Of a stretch of 64,000 nt of DNA, positions 34,336 through 44,137 are shown piece after piece. Location of the stretch: NCBI GenBank assembly GCA_009763385.1, contig CM019824.1, forward strand, positions 108,146,660 to 108,210,659. Direction: 5' to 3'. The translations under genes were made by a program, and so were the position numbers. The notes under the pieces are model-generated. The model did no database searches. It saw only the letters and a list, made by a program, of their open reading frames with translations, and was not told the origin of the DNA. The first letter of the stretch is position 1. Each line of letters opens with the position of its first letter. This stretch comes from Coix lacryma-jobi var. lacryma-jobi (taxonomy: Eukaryota; Streptophyta; Magnoliopsida; Poales; Poaceae).

Positions 34336-34827
34336 CTAAAATGGGAAACACACACCAAGCTCACCTCTCAACCTAGTAAAGGTTGATTGGTCCAAAGGCT
34401 TGGTAAAAATATTGGCCAACTGATTATGAGTGTCAACATGCCTAAGGTCGATATCACCCTTCTCATAATGGTCTCGCAGAAAATGAAAGCGCACATCTAT
34501 GTGTTTGGTCTTAGAATGCAACACGGGGTTCTTAGCAACGCTAATCGCACTCGTGCTATCACAAAGCAAGGGTACTCGAGAAAAGCTCAGACCAAAATCA
34601 CGCAAAGTGGCCATCATCCACAACAACTGGGAACAGCAGCTAGCCGCAGCAACATACTCAGCCTCTATGGTAGACTGGGCGACACTAGACTGCTTGCGAG
34701 AAGACCAAGAAACAAGAGAAGAGCCCAAAACTGACAAGTCCCAGAAGTGGACTTGCAGTCAAGTTGGCAACCAGCAAAATCGGCATCAGAGTAACCCACA
34801 AAGGGAAAGAGTGGAAGAAGCAGAATA
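34336..34827 (-). pseudogene. pol: Copia-C RNase H
   Basis: 34737-34336 reads SSRKQSSVAQSTIEAEYVAA, CDSTSAISVAKNPVLHSK, DLRHVDTHNQLANIFTKPLD and ends GELGVCFPF with a natural stop. The upstream part (34738-34827), with the SDADFAG region, is in another frame, so the gene is broken. It is the best-kept 3' end of pol among the older elements here and shows where the Copia-A gene would have ended. Confidence 0.88.
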
Positions 34828-36631
34828 CTAAAGCCCAAACTTAGGTATGAAACGAAGGTACCTCATAATGCGCTTAACCGTCTGACGGTGAGAGGTGCGC
34901 GGTGTCGCCTGAAAGCGTGCGCAGAGACACACCACAAACTGAATGTCAGGGTGTGTCGCTGTCAGGTATAGCAGTGAATCGATCATACTCTGGTACTCCT
35001 TTTGGTCTACAGCTTCTCTATCCTCGTTCGCATCCAGGGCTGTCGTGGTTGACATGGGTGTTGAAAGAGGCTTGGCCTCACCCATATCAAACTTCTTCAA
35101 TATGTCCTTTGTGTACTTGCCCTGGTGCACGGACGTTCCTTTACGGGATTGCTTGATTTGCAACCCGAGAAAGAAAGCCAACTCACCCATCATGCTCATC
35201 TCAAATTCCCTACTCGTAATATCTGCAAACTTAGCAACCAAAGCATGAGAGGAACCACCGAAAATGATATCATCCACGTAAATCTGAACCAAGAGAGTGT
35301 CATTGCCTTGCTTGAGGAGAAAAAGCATTTTATCAACACATCCCATTTTAAAACCCTTAGCAAGCAAAAAGGTTTTCAACCTATCATACCAGGCTCTAGG
35401 GGCTTGTTTCAAACCATACAAAGCTTTGTGAAGTCTAAAAACATAGTTTGGAAACTTGGGATTTTCAAAACCGGGGGATTGTTTCACATACACCTCTTCT
35501 TCTATGTAGCCATTTAGGAAGTCACTCTTGAAACCCTTGAATGCAGCAAATGCCAAGAGGATCCTAATTGCCTCCAAACGGGCTACGGGAGCAAATGTCT
35601 CCTCGTAGTCTATCCCCTCCTTCTGACCTTCTGACTATACCCCTGGGCAACAAGTCTGGCCTTGTTTCTCACAATGTGGCCATCCTCTCCTTGTTTGGTT
35701 TTGAAAACCCATTTTGTCCCAATAGGATGACACTCAGGAGGAGGTGGAACTAGAACCCAAACCCAATTTCTCTCAAAATTTTCTAACTCCTCATGCATGG
35801 CAGTAACCCAATCTGGATCAGATAAAGTATGTCCAACATCTCGGGGTTCAAAATCAGCAACAAATGCAGAATGAGCAAAGTGAGATATTTGTTGTGACCT
35901 TGACCGAGTGATGTGTTCATCAATGTTGCCGATCATCTGTCGAGGAGGGTGTTGGCGTTCAATGTGTCGTGGCGCCTCTCTAGCTGATGTGACCTCCCCC
36001 TCAACAGTAGCTGGTGCCTCCTCAGGTATCACTGGCAAACCCTGATGTAGTGGATCGGCCGGCCCCCATGTAGTGGAAGAAGACGGGTCGGGGCCGTCAA
36101 CAGTCATGGTCGAAGTCAATCCCAAAGGAACAGCAGGTGGAGGAAGATCTGGATCATCTGTCTGTTCAGCTATCTTCCTCATCATCAAAAAGTGGTTCAC
36201 CGACCTCGTGATCACTTGCACGCTCAAATCTAGAAGAAGGACAATGCATGGTCTCGTCGAAGGTGACATCGGATGTCTCCATGACTTGGTTAGTATCAAG
36301 GTTAAGTACATGATATGCACGAGTATGATTACCATACCCAAAAAAGACATCGTCAGAGGATCGAGACTTAAACTTGTCCAAGTTGCCCTTTTTAAGAATA
36401 AAACAATGGCAACCAAACACTCTAAAATAACTCACTTTGGGCTGCTTCCCAAAACACAACTCATAAGAAATCTTCTCCAAGAAAGCACGAAGAAAAATGT
36501 GATTGGAAATATAGCATGCAGTGTTTATAGCCTCGGCCCAAAACCGCCTAGGAGTCCTATGCTCATCAAGCATCGTCCTAGCCATCTCAACAAGGGTCCG
36601 ATGTTTCCTCTCTACAACACCATTTTGTGGC
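34828..36631 (-). pseudogene. pol: Copia-C reverse transcriptase and integrase end (broken)
   Basis: 36631-36166 is the integrase tail (GVVERKHRTLVEMARTML, GCHCFILKKGN). A frameshift near 36180 leads to the linker and RT start (VWVLVPPPPECHPIGTKWVF). An 8-bp tandem duplication (ccttctga twice, 35619-35634) shifts the frame again. 35577-34828 holds the rest of RT with YVDDIIFG. Near 35528 an in-frame loss of 7 codons removes the segment with the first catalytic Asp (FQMDVK in Copia-A), so this enzyme was dead apart from the frameshifts. The upstream end is interrupted by the solo LTR. Confidence 0.9.
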
Positions 36632-39013
36632 TGAGAACATATATGATGAATGATTGACATTGATGAGGAAGGTTTGAGGCTTTTCCCGGTTGAGTCATTA
36701 TCTCGCTATGTGCTTAATGCTTATGACTAACCTGTGGCATTGAGTTGTGGTGTTTCTGTGTTGGTGTGCGTGTGCAACATGTGTCTCTTGGCTGTGTTGA
36801 TGTGCAGGTGTTGAGCTCGGATACAGTGGTCGATGGCGAGGTAAAGGTCAAGTAGAGACGTGTCGTGCCGACGGACCAGGAGCGGTGAAGGATGGGCGTG
36901 CCGTGCGGTGGACGTGCCATGTCGATGTACCCAGAGCGGTGAAGGGTGGACGTGAGGCTTGGACTGACGGACCAGAGGGCCAGAGGACCAGCTGTGGTAG
37001 CTGGCACGTGGCATCGGCGAGCGAGAGCACATGGGGATGTGCGGTGCATCGGCCGAGTCGGGATGAAGACGGTGGCACTTGGCGGGAGGTCGGACACGGG
37101 CTTGCGTGCGGCGCAAGTGCCGTCGGCCGAGTCAAGAAGGAAGGCGAAGGCGTTGTGCCCGACGTGGATGCTGGACATGCATTGGCATCGGTGCTGGTGG
37201 TCGGGGTGTGCGAACCACATCACGTCTACGGCGCGGGTTCGGTAGCTGAGCCTCAAAAAGCTACCTCGACGGTTTCCGAGTTTGGGCCTCAAAACTCGGG
37301 TGGCTGGTTTCCGAGTTCGGGCCTCAAAACTCGGGATCGACGGTTTCCGAGTTTGGGCCTCAAAACTCGGGTGGCCAGTTTCCGAGTTTGGGCCTCAAAA
37401 CTCGGGATGGACGGATTCTAGGTTTAGGCCTCAAAACCTGGGCTCGCGGGTTGCCGAGTTTGGGCCTCAAAACTCGGTGTGGACGGTTTCCAGGTTTGAG
37501 CCTCAAAACCTGGGCTGGCAGGTTTCCCGGTTTGGGCCTCAAAACCGGGGGAAGGTCCAAAAGGACGGTCGACACGTGGCGGCACCGAGAGGCTTTCGTT
37601 GCGGCGAAGCTATCGGTGAGAAGGCGCGGCGGTCGACGGTGACGGCACGTGGTGGCATCCTGGAGCTTGCGTCGAGGCGAAGCGAAGGATGAGAAGGCGC
37701 GTGGCCGTCGGATGGAAACTGCTAGAGTTGGACGGTTTTACCCCTAGGGGGTATTTGGGTTAGTACTTCATGTTAGGGCGTTTGTGTCATTTGGACGTGC
37801 GCCTATATATAGATGAAGGGGCTGTGTTGGACAGCTATCCTTGGGGAAGTGTCACTCTCATTTTGTTCATTTGAGAGGAGGCTAGGGTTAGAGAGAGGAG
37901 TGGCTCTTGTTCTTGAGCTTTTCGCCATCCACGCTTTGTTGTTGCGAGGAGTGGCTTGTAACCCGACATAGTGTGCTACACAATTCATCATTCCATAGCA
38001 ATCCAAGGATCAATTTCTTACTCCTCTTGTGTTGGCTCAAATTTGGATCGATTCGCGTTTTTGTTCTTCGCGTTCTTCGTTTCCTCCCTTCGATTCTTTT
38101 GCGAGATTTTCCGTTTGAAGGGATGGATTGAAAATCCGTTTGAACCATCTTGTGTAGCATCGTGAGAGACATCTTTCCACTGAAGGAATTCATCTAATTC
38201 CTCATGGGCACATAGATCGGGCGGATTTCATTTTTGGTTCTAAACTTTTCCCTTTTGCACAAGATCTGCAATTCATGAATTTCTATTTGGGTTCGAGCCA
38301 TGATCTTTTAGAGATAGCTCATTAACATAGTTGTGATCATCTGTGCAAAATTTGGTGAAGTTTGGAGTTGATTTGACTGAGTTTCGGATCGATTTGGCGT
38401 TTGAACAACGTTGTTTTCGGGCTGACCGGACGCTGCTACAGTAACGACCGGACTTAGTGTTGTTTTTCGACCGGACGCTACGATGGTACTGTTCATGCAT
38501 CCGGTGCTACAGTAACCTGCTACAGTACAGTAACCGGATGCTACAATAGCTGCTATAGTGCGTCCGGTGCTACAGTGACCGGACGCTACAGTGTCGCTAT
38601 AGTACTAGCGTCTGGTCAGTGCTGTTTTCGCGCTGTTTCGTCCGTAGTTTTTGCGTTTCAGCTCCGATTTGAGTTCCGTTTGTTGCGTTGGTTTCCTAAC
38701 TTTGTAAGGAACTTTCTAAAGTACTTTTGTCACCAGTTGGCTTAAGTATTTTTGGTTGGGCACTTGCTTTTTCTCCATAGGAGTGCAATGCTTCTTTTCG
38801 GAGCTCCGATTTCGGTGGTGTGCTTGGTTGATTACATGTGTGTTGTCCCGCTGTGTTCTTAGGGAACATCCACCCAATATTTTGGGTCGTGGACTTCACG
38901 GTTTGTGATCTTTGCTCTTGGGGTTGTAGAATTGGGACAAAGGTCTAATATTTCTGAAAAGTAATTTGAGGCTCCCATTCACCCCCCCCTCTGGTCGCCA
39001 ATTTGGTCCTTCC
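36632..39013 (+). mobile_element. solo LTR of the Copia-B type
   Basis: 2,382 bp, starts TGAGAACATATATG, ends GGTCCTTCC, flanked by a perfect duplication gtggc (36627-36631 and 39014-39018). No internal sequence remains, so the element was lost by LTR-LTR recombination. The final CA is CC. It contains the best hairpin array of the window (37241-37549), a TATA box at 37803-37811 and ACCGGACGCTAC-type motifs at 38420-38600 in place of the CGGACAGTCCG palindromes of Copia-B. Confidence 0.93.
37241..37549 (+). repeat. inverted-repeat array, nine units at 35-36 bp spacing
   Basis: The first unit is GGTAGCT/AGCTACC. Eight units then start at 37276, 37311, 37347, 37382, 37418, 37454, 37490 and 37526. 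Stems are CCGAGTTT/AAACTCGG, CTAGGTTT/AAACCTGG, CCAGGTTT/AAACCTGG or CCCGGTTT/AAACCGGG, with loop GGGCCTCA nearly fixed. It ends about 255 bp before the TATA box. Confidence 0.9.
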
Positions 39014-39900
39014 GTGGCAGTGTGTTGGGGGAAGAAAACTGATGCTGCAAACCCAAAGAGTTACAAAACTTTTCAATGTCCGAGTTTTTGAACTCGGTAC
39101 CATTATCGCTACGAATAGCTCTCATCGAGTTCTTAGGGAACTCGTTCTGAAGATGCAAAATCAGATTGCGAGTGAAAGAGAAAGTCTCAATTTTCTCAGC
39201 TAAAAATAAAACCCAAAAATATCTCGAAAAGTTGTCAACAACAAGCACATACCATTTCCCACCAACCGAGCTCACCTGAGCCGGACCTACAAGGTCCATA
39301 TGCAAAAGCTCTCCAGGGCGCTTGGTCATAAATTGATTTACTGGATGGTGGGGAGCGGCAACCATTTTCCCATGTCTACAAGAGTGGCAAACGAAATCCT
39401 TCTCCATGTGTAACTTAGGCAATCCTTGGATTAAGCCAAGTGAACTAAGCCTTGCAAGCAAGTCGAAGCTCATATGGCCAAGTCTCCTATGCCATTTCCA
39501 AAGATCGAAGGAGGATCCAACCAAGAGACAACGGGAAACACCAAAGGACTTTGAGAAATTCACACGAAACACTTTCCCAAAGGGCGAAATGAAACACACA
39601 AGATTGCCCTGAGGATCCAAAATACGACTGAGATTCGGCTTAAAACGAAAATCATAGTCATCCTCAAAAAGTTAAGAAACAGAGAGAAGATTAAAATGCA
39701 AGTTTGAGACAAGAGCAACATCACGCAACACAAAATGCTCATTAACTCACATAGAACCACGGGATAGCACTTTACCTTTGCTATTGTCACCAAAGGTAAT
39801 AAACTCCTTGTCGATGACTGGACTAAGACTGGAGAACCTCATGGAATTTCCGGTCATGTGCCTTGAGCATCCAAAATCTACCAACCAAATGTCCTCCAAT
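39014..39900 (-). pseudogene. pol: Copia-C protease and integrase start (broken)
   Basis: 39620 to about 39019 reads the pre-integrase zinc region (WHRRLGHMSFDLL, CHSCRHGKM) and the integrase core (HMDLVGP, RSDNGTEF) up to the solo-LTR insertion. Upstream, the protease is readable with stops and shifts. Its active site D-S-G has become D-F-G (39870-39878). Confidence 0.88.
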
Positions 39901-39908
39901 GGACTTAC

Positions 39909-39926
39909 CTACATCAATAAAAAGAC
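39909..39926 (-). promoter_or_regulatory. splice-like site at the Copia-C gag/pol border
   Basis: Minus strand: T-rich run, TTGATGTAG then GTAAGT, directly after the gag stop TGA. Same block as in A and F. Confidence 0.4.
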
Positions 39927-40023
39927 ATAGGGTTAGCATACGGTCCAACACTGGGGTGAGTAAAATGGGAAGTGTACCAGTGTTGTCTCGACTGCTCAAA
40001 AGAACGGTTAGTAGCAAAACCAT
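39915..40023 (-). pseudogene. gag: Copia-C gag, last codons
   Basis: Minus strand encodes NGFATNRSFEQS ... GPYANPMSFY and the stop TGA, the end of a Sirevirus-like Gag also seen in F. It is cut off by Copia-D at 40024; a longer apparent frame running into the D LTR is accidental. Confidence 0.75.
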
Positions 40024-41927
40024 TGCGGATACATGGGTGTATGCCGAGTCTCGAGTGATGAGTGATTGTCAACTGGGATAATGCGCATGTTCTTTGGCTT
40101 GTGTTGTGCAGGTGTCGAGCACGGATACAGTGATCGAAGGCAAGATGAAGGTCAAGTAGAGACGTGTCGTGCCGATGGACCGGGAGCGGTGAAGGGCGGA
40201 CGTGAGGCTTGGACTGAGGGACCGGTGGCCTGAGGTTTAGCTGTGGTGGCTGATAGCCTGGGACAGCGACGAGCAGAGACTTGAGGGGCACGGTGTGGCT
40301 TGGGTCGAGGACCTGGGGACACGTGTCGGTGGATGGGGTGTACGGGTGGTACATCCAATCTACAGCGTAGGTTTGGTGGTTGAGCCACATAAAAACCACC
40401 GGTGGACGGTTTCTAGGTTTGGGCCTCAAAACCTGGGCACTGATGGTTTCCGAGTTTGGCCACAAAACTCGTGCTGAGGATGGTTTCCAGGTTTGGGCCT
40501 CAAAACCTGGGCGCTGGCGGCTTTCTGAGTTTGGGCCACAAAACTTAGGCGATGGACGGCTGGTTTCTAGGTTTGGGCCTCAAAACCGGGGGTTGGTCGT
40601 GAAGACTGGTTTCCCGGTTTGGGCCACAAAACCGGGGGGCGGAGTCCGCGAAAAGGACGAGCAGAGCGGTGGCGGCACGTGGCGGCAATCGGTGAGGTTG
40701 CGTCGAGGCAACGCTACCAGTTGTGCGGGCGTGGCCGTCGGATCAGCATCTACCTTGAGTTGGTCCAGAATAACCCTAGGGTTTAGCTGGTTCGCTCTGT
40801 AATTAGTTAAGGGTAGAGTGGGAACTAGAATTAGGATAAGTAGAGGGAGACACCCACCTCCCATCCTATCTCAGTCATTTGCTATTTTGCCTTCTAGGTT
40901 TTCCTGCTCTCCCAATCCCTGCTGTAACGAACTGAGATCCACAGAGAAGACAATCATACCTCTGTGTTCATGAGATTTTGAGGAAGTGAGACTGTAATCT
41001 CACTGTTGTAGCGTGTGGTAGCCACACGGTTGCAAATTCGTGGTTGTGATTCGCTTTTTTGAGTTGTTCTTCGCGGGTTGCTTTTCTCCACGTTTTTTTC
41101 CCATCGATCGATCTCTCTACTCGCTGCGTCTTTTGCAATTCCGTTTGAACTGAGTTGTTCTAGATCATGAGGCGCATTTTTCCACCGGAGGAATTCATCT
41201 CTAACCTCACGAGCTAGTAGATCGATCGATTTTTGTTTCGAATCGAGTTTTGTCTCCTTTGCCCTAAATTCTTCCGATTCACCAATTTGGAGTTAGATTC
41301 GAGCCATGATCTCTTTGGGATAGCTCACTAACCTCCTTGGAACTCCTCATACCAAGTCGAAGCCTTAGAGCTTTTGATTCGGAGGAGATCGGGTTGAATC
41401 TGCGGAAGAACAGTGCAGTTTCGGGAGCATCGGACGTTGTGTTCATCACATCGGACACGTCTGATGCCACGTGTCATGTGACAGTGTTTTCTAAGGAGCA
41501 TCGGACGCTGACCATCGGCGCATCCGTTGCATCGGACGCGTCCAAGGGTAGAGCATCGGATGCTAGGGCTTCACTATAGCCAGCATCCGATGACCATGCA
41601 GTAAGGTCCCAGATCGGCTGATTTTGCATCGGACGCATCCGACGCTTGACCCCGATGCAGGTTCTTCTGTATTGTATCGTCCGCAGTTTGTTCATCTGAC
41701 TTCGGATTTGGTTTTGGGTTTTTGCGTTGGGTTTCTAGAGTCGTGTAGTGTCCCGCTGTGCTTCTTGGAAGCATCTACCCTACATCTAGGGTCGTGGACA
41801 CTCGCAAGCTCTAGTTTTGCTCTTGAGGTGATTCTCGGGACAGTGGCAACAAGTTTCTGAAAAGAAATTTTGAAGCTCCCATTCACCCCCCCTCTGGTCG
41901 CTTTCTGTTTGCACTTTCGGTCCTTTA
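40024..41927 (+). repeat. Copia-D 5' LTR
   Basis: Starts TGCGGATACATGGG and ends CGGTCCTTTA, with the terminal CA changed to TA. Hairpin array at 40373-40640. The 3' half carries CATCGGACG motifs (about 41427-41650) instead of the ACCGGACGC of Copia-A. Confidence 0.9.
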
Positions 41928-41929
41928 AT

Positions 41930-41941
41930 TGGTATCAAAGC
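41930..41941 (+). other. Copia-D primer-binding site
   Basis: TGGTATCAAAGC, one change from the copia Met-tRNA site. Confidence 0.9.
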
Positions 41942-41990
41942 GGGTTAAGGATCTTCCACCTTAGCCAGTTCCAGATCCACAGAAGGCGAC

Positions 41991-44137
41991 ATGGATCGCA
42001 GCGTAGGCAAACCACCGTTTTTCGATGGGACGAACTATGCGTATTTGAAGATACGTATGTCGGCCTATCTTCAGAGTATTGGTGCTTCCATTTGGGATAT
42101 CTGCAACTCTACTGATTCCATGGTCTTGGCTGCTCGTGCGACTCAGCATCAGATCGATGAGCACGATGCCAATAGTCGAGCTCATAATGCTCTTTTCTCA
42201 TGTTTGAGCATGACGGAGTTTGATCGCTTTTCTCACCTCGCTACGGCTCGGGAGATTTGGGCTACCCTCATGCGTTTCCATGAGGGAACCACTCAAGTCA
42301 AAACCCGTCTCTACGAGTCGCACAAGCGAGAGTATGAGAACTTTCGACACATGCCTGGCGAGAGCATAGAAAGTTTATTCGCTCACTTTCAGGTGATTGT
42401 CAACAGGATGAGAGCTATCAAGGAGTTGTTGCCTTTCGACGATCATGAGAGAGCTTTGAAGCTTTTGCATACTCTCGATCGGTCGGTGTGGGATTCGAAG
42501 GTTCAGGCGATCATCGAATCTCCTAACTACGAGACCCTCACATGCGACGAGCTCTTCAGTAAGCTCAAGTGCAGTGAGATTGATGCCATGGCGAGGGCTT
42601 CTTATGAAAATCCTTCAGGCCTGTCGATGGCTTTGCTTTCTGGCTCTTCTGCTAACCCCTCTGGAGGATTTGCACTTTCTTCTCTTCTTTCTGTCACAGA
42701 GGAGCAGCTGGAGTTCATGGGGGATGACGAATTGGCGTTTCTCGCCAACCGGTTCTCGTGGTTCCACAACAACCGCATGAACCGTCGCCGTGGAGGAGGA
42801 CGCTCTGGATGTTTCGAGTGCGGCGACCCCGACCACTTCATCGCCAACTGTCCCAAGAAGAACAAGCAAGCATTTGGGAAGGGCGATCAAGGGCACAAGT
42901 ACGACTCCGGCAAGCGCAAGGATAAGTACGTCCCCGCGAAGCACAAGCGGAAGGGCGGCTTCAACAAGGAGTACATCAAGAAAAAGTACTTGGAGAAGGC
43001 CCAGGCTGAGCAGCGTGCTTTCTTCGCCATGCTCAGCGACGTCAATGGCTTGGATGATGACTCCGCTTCCTCAAGAGACAACGAGTCCAAGAAGAAGAAG
43101 AGAATCGAGGACAAGCTCAACGGCCTCTGCTTCTTCGCCGACAACGAGGGCTTTTGTACCATGGCCCTCGGCAAGGAGGTCGACAGTCAGCTGGAGGAGA
43201 CCCCTTGGAACGACGACGACGACACCTCCCATGTATCTCAGACCCCCGACGAGCTTTCTACTGTAGTCGAGAAACTTACTGCCGCTCTTCTTAGTCAAGA
43301 CAAGTTGCTTAGGTGTGCTGCTAGAGAGCGGAAGGAGTTTAGGCAGAAGTGAGAGGATACGGTGAAGGAGCTGGAGTTTGCTATGTTGGTAGGAGAGGTG
43401 GATGAGCTTAGAGCTAGATCTTCGATGCTTGGTGCATGCAAGTCCTGTGCAGGCTTGCAATCCGAGTTGGCAGAGAAGAATGCCAAGATTGTGTCTCTTG
43501 AGGAGGCCAGCTTGGATAGCACTTGTGTGTCTAGATGCGCTTTGTGTGAGGGCTTGGAGATGGAGATAGCCAATGTGAAGCATGACAAGATGCAAACCGA
43601 GGAGGAAAACACATACCTTCGGACCATCTTGTCATGGGTGTCTTGTGGTGAGCCGCAGCTGGGGATGATGATTGCCCAATTCAGATGTGCTGCCGGAGGT
43701 CCAGGTGTTGGTTTTGCTCAGGGTGTTGAGTGCACTTGTTCTTTTGGCAAGGTTGGAGAGTTTAGTGGTCTTAACCCGAGTGACAAGCCAAACTCCACCA
43801 CTACTCCCAAACTTACTAAGATTCCACCCAAAGAGCCTCTCAAGCCTAACACCAAAAATGGAGTGTACGAGGAACCTCCGAGAGCTCCACCCAAGAAACA
43901 AGTGTAGTCTCCCAAGCCAAACCACCTCAACAACAAGCTAGACACAATGCCACCTACCCAGGAGGAGCTTATGCCACAAAAGGGCAAAGTGATCCACACC
44001 CACTACCGTGACTACCAACAACCCCCTATGAGAGCGGTGAGGTACCATTCTGAGCACTGTGGGAGAGATGGACACTTGAGTGAGTTCTGCTTTCGGCGCA
44101 AGAGAGAGGAGCATCGTGCCAAGGAGATGAACAACAC
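41991..44137 (+). pseudogene. gag: Copia-D gag, one frame with two stops, cut by Copia-E
   Basis: One continuous frame from MDRSVGKPPFFDGTNYAYLK to the insertion point, so the gene decayed by point changes only. UBN2-type capsid region about residues 1-210; knuckle CFECGDPDHFIANC near 274-287; then KEYIKKKYLEKAQAEQRAFF, acidic stretches and the Cys-pair coiled coil. Stops: TGA at 43350 (Trp in A and F) and TAG at 43905 (Trp in F). About 30 codons present in F are missing in frame after KELEFA (43383). The second knuckle has lost its first Cys (HSEHCGRDGHLSEFC). Copia-E enters after EMNNT. Confidence 0.92.

Larger units (their letters stand above)
32039..40023 (-). mobile_element. Copia-C, oldest element, truncated by the window
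   Basis: Minus-strand copia element into which the visible neighbours were inserted. Visible parts: 3' LTR piece (32039-32877), 3' UTR, RNase H, reverse transcriptase, integrase, protease and the very end of gag. It is interrupted by a solo LTR (36632-39013), by Athila-G in its 3' LTR and by Copia-D at 40024. The rest of gag and the 5' LTR should lie beyond Copia-D outside the window. Many frame breaks fit its age. Confidence 0.9.
40024..44137 (+). mobile_element. Copia-D, 5' part
   Basis: Plus-strand copia element inserted in Copia-C after accat (40019-40023, the likely target duplication). 5' LTR, primer site and most of gag are visible. Copia-E interrupts gag at 44138, so the rest lies right of the window. 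Confidence 0.9.

Noticed and set aside
37241..37549. Regular repeats resembling a CRISPR array
   Set aside because: Units are inverted repeats without unique spacers, they sit in LTRs of a plant genome, and no cas-like gene is present.
39914..40465. 183-codon minus-strand frame ending in real gag sequence
   Set aside because: It is a chance fusion of antisense Copia-D LTR with the last codons of Copia-C gag.
42790..43266. 158-codon Ser/Thr/Arg-rich frame
   Set aside because: Out-of-frame reading of the Copia-D gag, which has its zinc knuckle in the other frame.
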